This document shows positions 23,696 to 34,620 of a stretch of 64,000 bases of DNA, one piece after another. The stretch lies in contig OW203734.1 of NCBI GenBank assembly GCA_934045075.1, positions 14,940,016-15,004,015 of the forward strand, read 5' to 3'. The notes beneath the pieces were generated by a model. It was not told the DNA's origin. It ran no database searches and saw only the letters and a list, made by a program, of their open reading frames with translations. The DNA is from Yponomeuta sedellus. Taxonomy: Eukaryota > Arthropoda > Insecta > Lepidoptera > Yponomeutidae. The translations under genes were made by a program, and so were the position numbers. How positions within the stretch are numbered: position 1 is the first letter of the stretch; each line of letters opens with the position of its first letter.

Positions 23696-25560
23696 ACTTA
23701 TTATAAAAATACTATTTTACAATCAAGTTACATTGTGCTCTTTTTATGAGTTAGATAATATTTCGTAAACTCATGCCGGTATCGCGGAGGGTAGGTAGAG
23801 GCTAGGGTTAGGCACTTGCTACCACCTTCACAGACGTCGTTTTAGGAGTTCTCTATCTATATTTCTCTTTGTACAGAAGTTAATAGACGACCGACACTTT
23901 CGATAAAAAGTAGCTTGTTCATCTCAAGTTGATTCATAGTTTATTGACACGTATAATAGCTCGATCTACATTTTACATCAGCTTGTTATGTTATATCTTG
24001 ATAGACAGATGAATGAAACCTGACACCAAAGCTTCTAATGACAACTGTACTAGTGTGTAGTTTCCTTTTAGACCATCGACTTCGCCGAACGCGAATTGGG
24101 ATCGCACGCGCGTAAATACTTGCCGGTCTAGGTTTTATGTTGAGAAGTGAGCTTGAGCGTGCAATCCGTCGCTGACTTTCAAGAAGAGCTTAACGCTTCG
24201 GAAATAAAACTATACTTTATAACAATGTAATATATAACTATAGAACTATAGACGCCAATTTATAAAGCGTTTGTTGTGCTTGTATCGCGCTACAATATTT
24301 GCAAGTAACTAGATTGACATGGCAGGACTTTTAGTATGCGTAGGTTGTGATTTATTACAAAATCTACCTAACTTGATCCTCTTTTGTGTTCGAATAGAGA
24401 TATAAATCTTCAATCTAGACTGTGACACAGAATCTATGTAGGTACTAACGTCAAAATCTGTGTTTCTAGTACGCGGCATTCAGTTTCCATTTAGTTTGCT
24501 GTCTCTGAATCAGCGCATACTATGGAGTTAGCATTATTGACTTGTTGGCCGTTAGAAGTATCTTCGACTAATTTAACGATGGAGCGTGGACACTCATGTT
24601 AAATTAGTTTTAACATTTCCGTTTAGAACCATCGTTTGAGTATGTGCTAGGACTTTGTTAGGATTCTACCTATTACAATATTAGGAGCCCAGCGCAATAA
24701 CAATTATGTTGATGTTGTAATAGGTTACTAGACCGTTTTTGTAATTTCATTTAAATTAAATCATAATCCTTTATAGTATGTTCCTTTAATGTTCCTTAAT
24801 CCTAATGTTTCTGTATGTTCCTTAATCCTTTACAGTATCAAATCAAATCAAATCGTTTATTTTGACAAAAACTAACATGACATACTGTTACAGAGTATAC
24901 CTATAAATAAATTACATGTTTTACTAAGTAATACAACTTCTGAATCACATGACCTATTTAGTTCTGGTATTGTTGTTGTCAAATGACTTATTATACATAT
25001 CTTTTGTCATGGGGTACTTTAAGATTTATAAATATTTGCAACGGTAACTTGGTAACAGTCGAAGATTACCACTACCCTCCGCACTAGTTAGAAACTGTAT
25101 TGCGGCAGAGTAGGTTCGTCATCAACGTGACCAGTTTAGATTGCTACATATAGTGTGGTTAATCTTACGGTGTCTAGGTTCAAACAACAATGGACAGTAT
25201 TGAGTGATAAAAGAAATGTTGACCACTTTATGATGAGCCGTAACGGTTAGTTAATAGTAAGGTAACAGAGTTCATGATCTTATGGTTATTTGCAACTACA
25301 CCACAGTATACGTAAAAAAGATAGACAAAATTTATGTAGGAAAAATCACAAAGTAAGCACTTCACATTACAACCAAGGATGACTAACACCTCACCCTCAG
25401 CAACAGTACCTAGCAAAGGTACAAAAAAAAAACTAATTAAGTTATAAAAAAAAATTAAAAGTTCTAGCATAGCAAAACGAGTTCCCTTTTCTCTTCGATT
25501 TTCTCGGCCTTTTATTACATGTTGTATAGACACATATCCATTTATAAAAAAAATAAAAAA
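23696..25560. other. unassigned stretch with a LINE-like tail
   Basis: A repeated AATCAAATC block near 24838-24858 looks like the simple-repeat tail of a LINE inserted on the minus strand. No exon was recognised. Confidence 0.35.
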
Positions 25561-25564
25561 TAAT

Positions 25565-25760
<196 letters not shown>

Positions 25761-25863
25761 ATATACACACACATATACATATACACACTCATACACACGC
25801 ATATACATATACATGATATAATAGATTAGCAGTTAATAGAGGATTGAATAAATGCTTTTTTTA

Positions 25864-26933
25864 TGTTATTAATATTTAAAAACCTATTTAGAGGCTAAAA
25901 ATTTCACCCATGCCGGGATTCGAACCCGCAACCTCTGGCTATCCGTACCAGCGCTCTACCAATTGAGCCAATGGGCGACTCACGGCATCAGTGAAATTTC
26001 GAACCTCTTTACACTATTATCTGTATTACGTACAGCCAGCGACATCTGACTTAAGCAAATTGCATCACTTACAGCCCCGACTACCTACTTTGCAGTTAGG
26101 TTTAACATCGGAACGATATCACTGTACCCACATGATTACACTATTTTTATTTTTAATGCACTAACCCGTGCTAAGGAACAAATTTAAAAACCTATTTAGA
26201 GGCTAAAAATTTCACCCATGCCGGGATTCGAACCCGCAACCTCTGGCTATCCGTACCAGCGCTCTACCAATTGAGCCAATGGGCGACTCACGGCATCAGT
26301 GAAATTTCGAACCTCTTTACACTATTATCTGTATTACGTACAGCCAGCGACATCTGACTTAAGCAAATTGCATCACTTACAGCCCCGACTACCTACTTTG
26401 CAGTTAGGTTTAACATCGGAACGATATCACTGTACCCACATGATTACACTATTTTTATTTTTAATGCACTAACCCGTGCTAAGGAACAAATTTAAAAACC
26501 TATTTAGAGGCTAAAAATTTCACCCATGCCGGGATTCGAACCCGCAACCTCTGGCTATCCGTACCAGCGCTCTACCAATTGAGCCAATGGGCGACTCACG
26601 GCATCAGTGAAATTTCGAACCTCTTTACACTATTATCTGTATTACATACAGCCAGCGACATCTGACTTAAGCAAATTGCATCACTTACAGCCCCGACTAC
26701 CTACTTTGCAGTTAGGTTTAACATCGGAACGATATCACTGTACCCACATGATTACACTATTTTTATTTTTAATGCACTAACCCGTGCTAAGGAACAAATT
26801 TAAAAACCTATTTAGAGGCTAAAAATTTCACCCATGCCGGGATTCGAACCCGCAACCTCTGGCTATCCGTACCAGCGCTCTACCAATTGAGCCAATGGGC
26901 GACTCACGGCATCAGTGAAATTGTTATTAATAT
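25864..26933 (-). mobile_element. tandem SINE array (308 bp x3 plus partial), family A
   Basis: Three full 308 bp units and a fourth partial one are nearly identical; CCTATTTAGAGG recurs at 25883, 26191, 26499 and 26807. Each carries a tRNA-like head on the minus strand with A box TGGCTCAATTGGTAGAGCGC and B box GGTTCGAATCCC. The head folds into acceptor (CGCCCAT/ATGGGTG), D, anticodon and T arms. The array is flanked by a 12 bp direct repeat, TGTTATTAATAT, at 25864-25875 and 26922-26933, so it integrated as one unit by target-primed retrotransposition. Single copies occur at 34485-34620 and 45232-45415. Confidence 0.9.
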
Positions 26934-27081
26934 GTTTTAGTTTCATTATATTCGTTAAATATTATACGAGTAGGTATAGATAAACTTATTGCTCATTTTA
27001 ACAAATTTTCTGTGGAAGTATAGTCTAGGTTCAGTAGGAATTTTTCGACGATTTTTTTACACACAGAGCGACTTTTTTGGC

Positions 27082-29925
27082 TCAATATTTCACATGCTTT
27101 GCATATTTTGTTATATACGAAAGGACCTCTGTAGCGTGTAAAAGTTTGGCAAAAACCGTTCGACATTGAGGAATACGGTAAACAACAAATTTTCGCCTAT
27201 TAGAAATAGTAGCGGGGGGGTCAATTTTGTGTTGCTTCAGGATTAAGGAAACTATATACAACTGTCGTACTGTAAGGACCTAGTATTCCTGGTATAATTG
27301 TTTTGTTGGGTATCTAAAGTTTTTAAAATTGATGACTTTTATAACAGCCCGTTGAGCCCTTTCTAGTTTTAAAAGAGTCGTCTTCTTTGCGTTACCCCAA
27401 GTAACTATGCCGTAGGACAGGATTGACTGACATAATGTATAGTAAATAGTTCTGATGATCTCGGTATCACCAATATGTCTCACTTTTTTAAAAATACATA
27501 TAAGTTTTCTGAGCTTAGTAGATAGCATTTCGACCTGTAACTTCCAGTTAAGATTTCTGTCTAATATCACGCCGAGGTATTTAATATATGTAACAGGAGT
27601 GAGTACGGGACATGAGCATCTTAGATTATCAGAACAAGAGTGAGCTTTGAGAGAGAAGTTTGAAGGTTGTTGGTTTTCAACTATACTGAATGTTATGTAT
27701 TTGGTTTTATCTAGATTAAGGGTCAATATATTATTGTCAAGCCACTTCAATACAGTGCGAAAACCCTCCTCAGCGGACCGTTTTACGTCATCCCACGTAG
27801 GTCCATCAAACAACAGGACCGTATCATCAGCAAAGGTTATTATCCTGGCGTTTTTTAGCTTAGTTTCACATAGGTCATTAATGTAAACCAGAAATAATGT
27901 CGGGCCTGTTACGGAACCTTGTGGCACTCCATAATGAACCCTTTCATAATCGCTGCTGATATCCCCTATCTTAACACTTTGTGTTCTGCCTGTCAGGTAA
28001 CTACGAAAAAGCTGGAGAGGAGTACCTCGAATACCGGCGCATTCTAGCTTGCTTATGAGTATGGGGATAGAGACGGTATCAAATGCTTTTGCAAGGTCGA
28101 GGAATATTCCAAGGCACTTGTTTTTCATATCGAGTTTCTCAGCAATGTGTACAACGAGGTCGTCGATAGCGTCTGTTGCCGATATACTTTCTCTAAAACC
28201 ATACTGATTCTCAGAAAAGAACCCGTTACTTTTAAGGTAATTGACAAGTCTCGAGTTCATGGCCTTTTCTATGATTTTAGAGACCGTCGAAAGAAGCGAT
28301 ATCGGCCTATAGCAAGTGACCCCGTCCCTACTCCCAGACTTAAACACAGGTATTACTACCGATCTTTTTAGGATATTTGGGAAAATACCAGAGTGAAAGC
28401 AGACGTTGCACAAATGTGAGATGGGAATAGCGAGAACATCTCTAGTCATCTTAAGGAAGATTGAAGATAACCCATCCCAGCCGGAAGATGACGAGTTTCT
28501 AAGCGATATTATTATTTTATTTATTTCGTCTGGGGTAGTTGGTAGCAATGCAATTGAGTTCAATGGTTGTGATTTGAATCTGATGGATGCTGCTAATGTG
28601 TCCTCGTTTCCTTTTGATCGTGTTAAAACCTCATTAGCGAGTTTACTTCCTATATTTGCAAAGAACTGATTTACAGATAAGACAGCTTCTTCTTGCGAGC
28701 CTCTTGTTTTCAGGAGTTCGCAACCTGTATTCTTTGTTGAGTTTAAGTTGCACATTTGTTTGATGGTTTTCCAAGTGTTTTTGATATTATTTTTGTGTTT
28801 TGCTATCTCTGATCTATGATATTTATTTTTTAGACTTTGAAGGAGTCTGTTACAGTAATTACGGTACCTTTTGTATGTGACAAGTAAGACGAGATTGCCT
28901 GGATTCCTTTTATGCTTGAGATGTAATTTGTCCCGCCACTTTATACAGCGAATCACGCCACGGGTTATCCATGGCTTTATGTTAGTTTTTCTATTCGATA
29001 TTGTATGAACTGTAGTATATTTATCGAGAATGGATAATGTAATGGTTAGAAACTTATGAGTAATAGAGTCCGGATCAAAGCCACTCGTAACTTCAGACCA
29101 ATCTGTATTCTTCAGTGCCTCAAGAGCTTTATGATAGTCTATTTTAGAGTATGTTTTTTTCCTCATACACTTATTGGTTTCGGTATTCAGGGACAAAATA
29201 ACAGGGAAATGGTCTGTAGTAGTCGACTTACATACAATAGTAATTGATTCGAGTTTAGGTTTCAGGAAACAATGATCAAGACAGCTCGAGCCTCGCGTTG
29301 CAAAAGTGTGAGAAGGTAGTAGTCCATGCATGGAAAGGAGGTTCAGATAATCATGTGAACGAGGGTCATTGTTTTTCTCTTTGATGTCAATATTCAGATC
29401 GCCTACAACCGCAATATCTTTGGAACTTTTTACCTCGTCCAAAACAGCATCCAAGGTTGAGAGAAACATGTCTATATTATAATTAGATGGCGATCGGTAC
29501 AGAGCAATAACTGAGAGCTTTAAACCAAGTTTTACAACGAGACAATCGGCTTCCTGTACGGTTGGTTCGTACACATGAACATCCAACGAGCTACGAGCAT
29601 AAATAACTACGCCACTATTTTGGTTAGTGTGCCGGGATGTAGCGTGACATAAGTAGCCAGGTAAATCTGGTAGTGTGTTTAGGTGAGATAGCCAACATTC
29701 GGTGAATACAAATAAATCAACATTTGTATTCAGTTTCAATGTTTGCGCCATGAAATCATCAAAATTTCGATCTATACTCCGAATATTCTGAACGACGATT
29801 TTGAAATTTTTTGTACATTTCTTTAGGAGAACACTGCACTCTTCCATGTCATCAAATAAGAAGCTTTCGCCAGCTCTGACATTTGCATCAATGTCAGAGC
29901 TGACCTGTTCCTGACTGTTCATCAT
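27082..29925 (-). pseudogene. non-LTR retrotransposon ORF2 (endonuclease, RT), one nonsense codon
   Basis: ORF2 encodes the polyprotein that nicks target DNA and reverse-transcribes the element RNA. Residues about 42-245 form an APE-type endonuclease: NIRS, FTECWL, YRSP, GDLNID (175-180), LDH and TTDHFPV. Residues about 460-800 are the reverse transcriptase: FLDLAKAFD (608-616), GVPQGS and the catalytic FADD (698-701). After 881 codons an in-frame TAG at 27280-27282 interrupts it. The frame then stays open for 65 more codons, starting VLTVRQLYI, to a TGA at 27082-27084, so the TAG is a point mutation removing the C-terminal tail. Motifs fit the CR1/Jockey group. The start is a double ATG about 290 bp after ORF1. 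Confidence 0.92.
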
Positions 29926-30216
29926 TAATTTTAAATAATATCAAACAATCTGGTTCAAATTGATGACACGGGAGAGAGCAAATTTTAAGACAGTTAAATC
30001 TCATTGGGAGTGTGGTGTTCAGAGCAGATACTTTTTGAGCAATGCATATATAGTTTAGTTTATTTTTAGAAACATTGATAGGTTTAGTTGTAGTGTTAAT
30101 ATTATAAGCATGATAATAATAAAAGCAAATATAGATAGATAATATATATATATACTAATTGATATAGTTAAATAAATACAGTTACGGCCTTGACTTACAT
30201 TGACGGAGTGAACTAG

Positions 30217-31104
30217 TCAGTCAGATGATACATTACATTTTAGATTATCGAGTTCTTGAATTGTAGTTATACGAACCGCAGGGCATCCAGAGTTCTTTCG
30301 TAACTGGACCGTTCCACGAGATATCCAGCAGTATTTATAATTGTTTTCAGTAGCAAACTGTTTTGCTGCATGAAGCAATGTTTTAGTCTTATGCGTGAGC
30401 GACTCTGATAGGAAAAGCGGAGTATTATTGTGACTGAAACCGATTGTTTCACAGTTAAGCTTTTTTTCCTTGTGTTCGGAGTTGTAAGTTTTAACTGCTT
30501 TTAGAACCTCGATTTTGTTCTCATACTCCTTGAATTCTACAAGAATGGGTGCATTCTCTTTTCCTTTCCGATAAATTTGGTTAACTCTTGTAATTTTTGG
30601 TTCGACCTTTAATGCATTCAAAAGATTTGATAGGATTTCATTTAGATTTTCCTTTTCGTCTCTAGGAACATTTCTGATTTCTATCATGTTCTTCTTCTGA
30701 AATTTCTGCATTTCCTCTAGTTGGTCTTCCAATTTAGTGATCTTCATTTCGGAGTTTACGCATTCAGACTCTAGGAAGACAATTTTTTGTTTCAATTCAC
30801 TGCATTCATGTCTGTACTCAAGCAGTAGCTTTTGAATTTCGGAATGACTTTTTAGTAAGTCTTTGGTCTGACTGGAATTCGCCTCGATTGCCTCGCTGAT
30901 TTTCTCGAATTTCTTGTTTTGATCCTCTTGAAAGTCCTTTATCATCGTCTTGATCTCCAAACAAAAGTCACCGAAACTTTCAGTATCAGGATTTTTTCGC
31001 TTTCTGGTTGCTACGTTTTTTTGGAACAGAATTTCTTTTTCCGTAGTGAGATTTGGTTGAGACGAAGATGTTTCTGCCGGGGGCGGTGTACGTTGAAGTG
31101 ACAT
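30217..31104 (-). CDS. non-LTR retrotransposon ORF1, coiled coil plus FP25K-like domain
   Basis: A 295-residue intact frame upstream of ORF2 on the same strand. Residues about 60-145 are heptad-rich and predict a coiled coil. Residues about 145-290 (IEIRNVPRDEKENLNEILSN, a KAVKTYN segment, GFSHNNTPLFLSESLT and a C-terminal YKYCWISRGTVQLRK) resemble the domain shared by baculovirus FP25K proteins and ORF1p of many insect CR1-group LINEs. The likely role is to trimerise and coat the element RNA as a nucleic-acid chaperone. No zinc finger is seen in front. It is intact, suggesting recent insertion. Confidence 0.88.
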   Translation of the reverse strand: MSLQRTPPPAETSSSQPNLTTEKEILFQKNVATRKRKNPDTESFGDFCLEIKTMIKDFQEDQNKKFEKISEAIEANSSQTKDLLKSHSEIQKLLLEYRHECSELKQKIVFLESECVNSEMKITKLEDQLEEMQKFQKKNMIEIRNVPRDEKENLNEILSNLLNALKVEPKITRVNQIYRKGKENAPILVEFKEYENKIEVLKAVKTYNSEHKEKKLNCETIGFSHNNTPLFLSESLTHKTKTLLHAAKQFATENNYKYCWISRGTVQLRKNSGCPAVRITTIQELDNLKCNVSSD

Positions 31105-31300
31105 TTCTGAGTTTTTTCAGTGTACTATATTCGGATACACGAGCAAAACGGGGGAAACGGTGTTTATATTTTCGCGACAGTAATCAACTTGACTCCTTGT
31201 TCTCGCGTTTTCCGTGTGCTGTCTAGTTATTCAACGATTTTTGTGATATACAACTCCACAAAACCAAACATAGAACTCAAATAACTGACGGGCTTAAGGT
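31105..31300 (-). mobile_element. probable 5' UTR of the LINE
   Basis: This is the sequence immediately upstream, in element sense, of the ORF1 start. It is more GC-rich than its surroundings and holds no frame. The exact 5' end is not visible because I could not pair a target-site duplication with the 3' side. Confidence 0.4.
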
Positions 31301-33358
31301 GTATGTGTTATGTGTGTCCGCACCGTATGACTACCGCCGGACGAAGTATGTTACAGCAGGCCTTTTGGCCAGCGTACTTTAGACATTTTTTGAACTGCGT
31401 TTCATTTAAGCTTCTTATATCTTTGAGATGATGTTGTATAAACGTATACAGTGACCCACGAACGATATATTAACCTTTGCCAGACTTAAAAGGCTATCTT
31501 TATTTCTAGTATTTACAATGTGTTGGCTTTTAATTTAGGTCGGAAGCAAGCAATAACTATTGAAACTAACTGCACAGTCAACTATGATTGACATACCTTT
31601 TCTACTACCCACTGTACTCTGTTTCTGCTGTTTTGCTTTTGTACTTTTGTACATTATGCATTAAGTGCGTGTGTGTGCGAGTGTAAATTTGCGTTTCACC
31701 TATCCCTGTACCCAGAATTTTATAGATAAATAAAAAAAAATATCTATAAAAAACGTTACCAACTTTTACATCAATAATCCATCGTAAAGGTTGACCCCTA
31801 ACACTTTGACAAGAACTGTCTTATTGCAAACAGCTCGGACTGTATACTGTCAATTACCATGCAAAACATCTGGGTCACATGTTACGAAATATGTGCATCT
31901 GATAACAGTCCGTGCCCTTAAAGAAGAAAAAACTAGTGTTTAAGTTTATTAACGTTTGTTACAAGACTAATGTTTCGATTGTCAAGTACACGTTTTGGAC
32001 GTGGCATTTGAGAACTAAACTAATGACTATATCACAACATTCGTTAACTCATGTAGGGTTACCTCATTAGGTCGTGGAACTAGAAACATAAAATAAATAC
32101 TGCAGAGGAATGGATTTCGCTGTCTCTCACATTATCGTGTGGGAATAAGACAGTCAAAGCCATTACTCTCTATGGTTTCATTTAGGCAATGGTTTACTGG
32201 AGACAGAGCATGTTAAATCTTGACACTTCCAAAATTATTCGTCTGAGAAAAACTATTAAAACCATGGTTGTTCTAAAACAAAAACTTTAGTTAATGGAGA
32301 AATTTCACAACAATGTTTTAATGTAATCGGATAGGCCATGTTAAGCGATAAATAAAATGGTTATTTTTGTTTTCCATACGGACTTTTCTTAACCATAATT
32401 TCACGTGGTACGCGTCATACAAATCGGTCTCAAGCTATGACGTCACAAATTACAAGTAACGGGTTATAATGTATGAAGCGTTTATCAGTATTCGAGTTAT
32501 CTTGTAAAATAATATTCATAATTATCTAAACCATTTTTAAAAGATCGTTTATAATTAAATAAATAAATAAAATCGTTTATGGTTTTGTTAGAGTAATTCG
32601 ATTTTGTGCACTATTTGAAGCCCCGAGAACCCCCAAATTTTTTTTTTATTTTTTTTATAATCTTCAATTTAATTTTTTCTTGGTATTTTAAATGTATTCT
32701 ATAAATAAAAGCAACGCCTTCTGTTTGATTGTTAAAATGTTTTTTACACAAAGTGTTTAATTTATGTTCTTTAAAACTTCAGACATTATTATTGTGAATA
32801 TGATTTAACATTTTGATTACTACATAGAGAACACTAATTTAGGTGCGAGAAAATAGAGTGCCCAACAACTGGTCGAGTGCCTTCAGTTTTGAAAATCAAA
32901 ACTTCGCAAGAGCGTCGTCAGCTGTCCTAGCTGACCATCAGTAACCACTTTGTTATTTTAGCTTAAGTATTCAGTTAGTGCATTTTCTGTGCATTCGCGT
33001 GTCGCAAACCACCAGGGCCTACACTCTACTAAATGTACAGTTGTTTAATAGAATGAAATAAACACCAGCAAAAATACATTGAAACAATATCTGTTTTGTT
33101 CACTAGTAATCTAAACAATATCATTGCAATAGATAGAACGTGGTATAAACCATACTAATGAGTCTGTAACTCGCACATAGAACATAGCATTAGATGCAGA
33201 CTTAAGTGTCTCCTCAGAGCTAAATAATGGTAAATAACATTTACGCAGGACTATAATTTTTTTAAAAATATTAATAATGGGAACACCAATTTTTAGAACC
33301 GCCTAAGACTTGTGGTCAATATCAAGGACTTCCACTAAAAGTGGCGGAAATAGCTTAA
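31301..33358. other. unassigned non-coding stretch
   Basis: AT-rich, with poly-T runs at about 32638-32660. No exon or repeat end was recognised. Confidence 0.4.
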
Positions 33359-33715
33359 ATTTCTAGGTTCTTGGCAGAACAAGTAGATGAAATTCCGTTA
33401 TTTCCGTTTAGTAGAATTATGAATTTTGTAAACTTGAGGCCCTGCAAAGAACCTAATAAATTTGTGTCAGTCGCGTTTGTTTGTCAATACGTAGGATCGC
33501 AATTAGAATATACAACCGACTCTATAAGGTTATACGAAGCAACATGTAAATGTTACAAGCCTTATCGAATGCCCTGTGAATACATTAACAATGTGTACTA
33601 TATTAAATTCAATATTAATTGCCGTAGATATAATTGGCTGACAGTTGATGATGTTGACAAGATTAGATGTTTAAAGAAACACACGTCGCGGCATGAGATT
33701 GTTAATAACTATTAG
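33359..33715 (+). CDS. unrecognised cysteine-rich reading frame
   Basis: A frame of about 118 codons opens after a TAA at 33356 and has no ATG near its 5' end; the first Met is at 33419-33421. An acceptor-like TTAAATTTCTAG precedes it, so it may be a terminal exon or the tail of a decayed gene. The composition looks protein-like, not random: nine cysteines, EATCKCYKPYRMPCEYINN, then KFNINCRRYNWLTVDDVDKI. I do not recognise the family, and no membrane segment or signal is visible. It could also be a domesticated or decayed transposon or viral piece. Confidence 0.35.
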   Translation: MSRFLAEQVDEIPLFPFSRIMNFVNLRPCKEPNKFVSVAFVCQYVGSQLEYTTDSIRLYEATCKCYKPYRMPCEYINNVYYIKFNINCRRYNWLTVDDVDKIRCLKKHTSRHEIVNNY

Positions 33716-34484
33716 ATGAGAATCTCGTTTCAGAAAGATACTTTTTTATGGAATGTGGGTCACAGCTTGTGAATGAAGGAATGAATTTTTTTCATCCGTT
33801 AAAATTATTTCTACAAAGGCGAGCTTAGTACTAAATAGTATTGATGCGAAGAGTAGAAGAGGTAGTGCCAAAAAAAAAATAGGAGTGATTTATTACATAA
33901 GCTAGATTTACTTACATGATACAAATATAATTTAAAAACACCTACGTAAAGTCGTACGAAAAATACCCTTTATGGTGCAAAATGCAAAGATTTAATTCAT
34001 TTCTTTCCTATAGAAATGGTGGATTCGATTACAACACGATTTAGATGCTCATCTAAGTTAAAAACTATCCTAACCAACAATCCGATCTCCAATCAGATAT
34101 ATTCTTACCTGTTGTAATTGGGGCACACGGTAAAGGTGCTAATGGTGCTGTCAGACGTACACGATTTGCATACGACTTGACTCGGCGAGCGAGATGTCTC
34201 CTACAACAAACTCGTCCTATGCTGACGAACGAAAGTGAATGAAACAAAAGCATTATTGAACTTAACTTGAGTGACCGAAATAATGGACGCGCTGGTATTG
34301 AATGATAGAGCATTGCACAATATTCAGCCGAAGCCACGAGAATTTTACGATTCTTTGAAATGAATCTGAAATGAGCGTACAGATCACTCGCTAACTGAAA
34401 ATCGTGAGGATGTTATTCACATAACCTAGATACTCTCTCTGTTTGAGAGAATGATGCATGAATATATTTATATCTGTATATTTT
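33716..34484. other. unassigned non-coding stretch
   Basis: No convincing exon. A 90-codon minus frame at 34065-34337 has no domain or splice context. Confidence 0.35.
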
Positions 34485-34620
34485 TAAAAACCTATTTAGA
34501 AACTAAAAATTCCACCCATGCCGGGACTTGGACGCGCGACCTCTGGCTAACCATGCCAGCGCTCTCCCCACTGAGCTAAGCTAAATAATTGTCCTTAGCA
34601 CGGGTTAGCGCATCAAAAAT
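34485..34620 (-). mobile_element. family A SINE, solitary degraded copy
   Basis: AAAAACCTATTTAGA, CCCATGCCGGGACTTGG, GCCAGCGCTCTCC and CCTTAGCACGGGTTAGCGCA match the array at 25864-26933, with a damaged B box. The CCTTAGCACGGGTTAG motif lies on the far side of the tRNA head and in the opposite orientation compared with the array linker. Confidence 0.75.

Noticed and set aside
25900..26905. Four apparent tRNA genes in tandem
   Set aside because: The cloverleaf-like heads have an atypical base before the anticodon and a mismatched T stem, lie in 308 bp SINE units, and share one target duplication. They are SINE heads.
27455..29247. Plus-strand frames at 27455-27643, 27647-27886, 28147-28371, 28406-28669 and 29056-29247
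   Set aside because: They are antisense to the LINE ORF2, which carries clear endonuclease and reverse transcriptase motifs.
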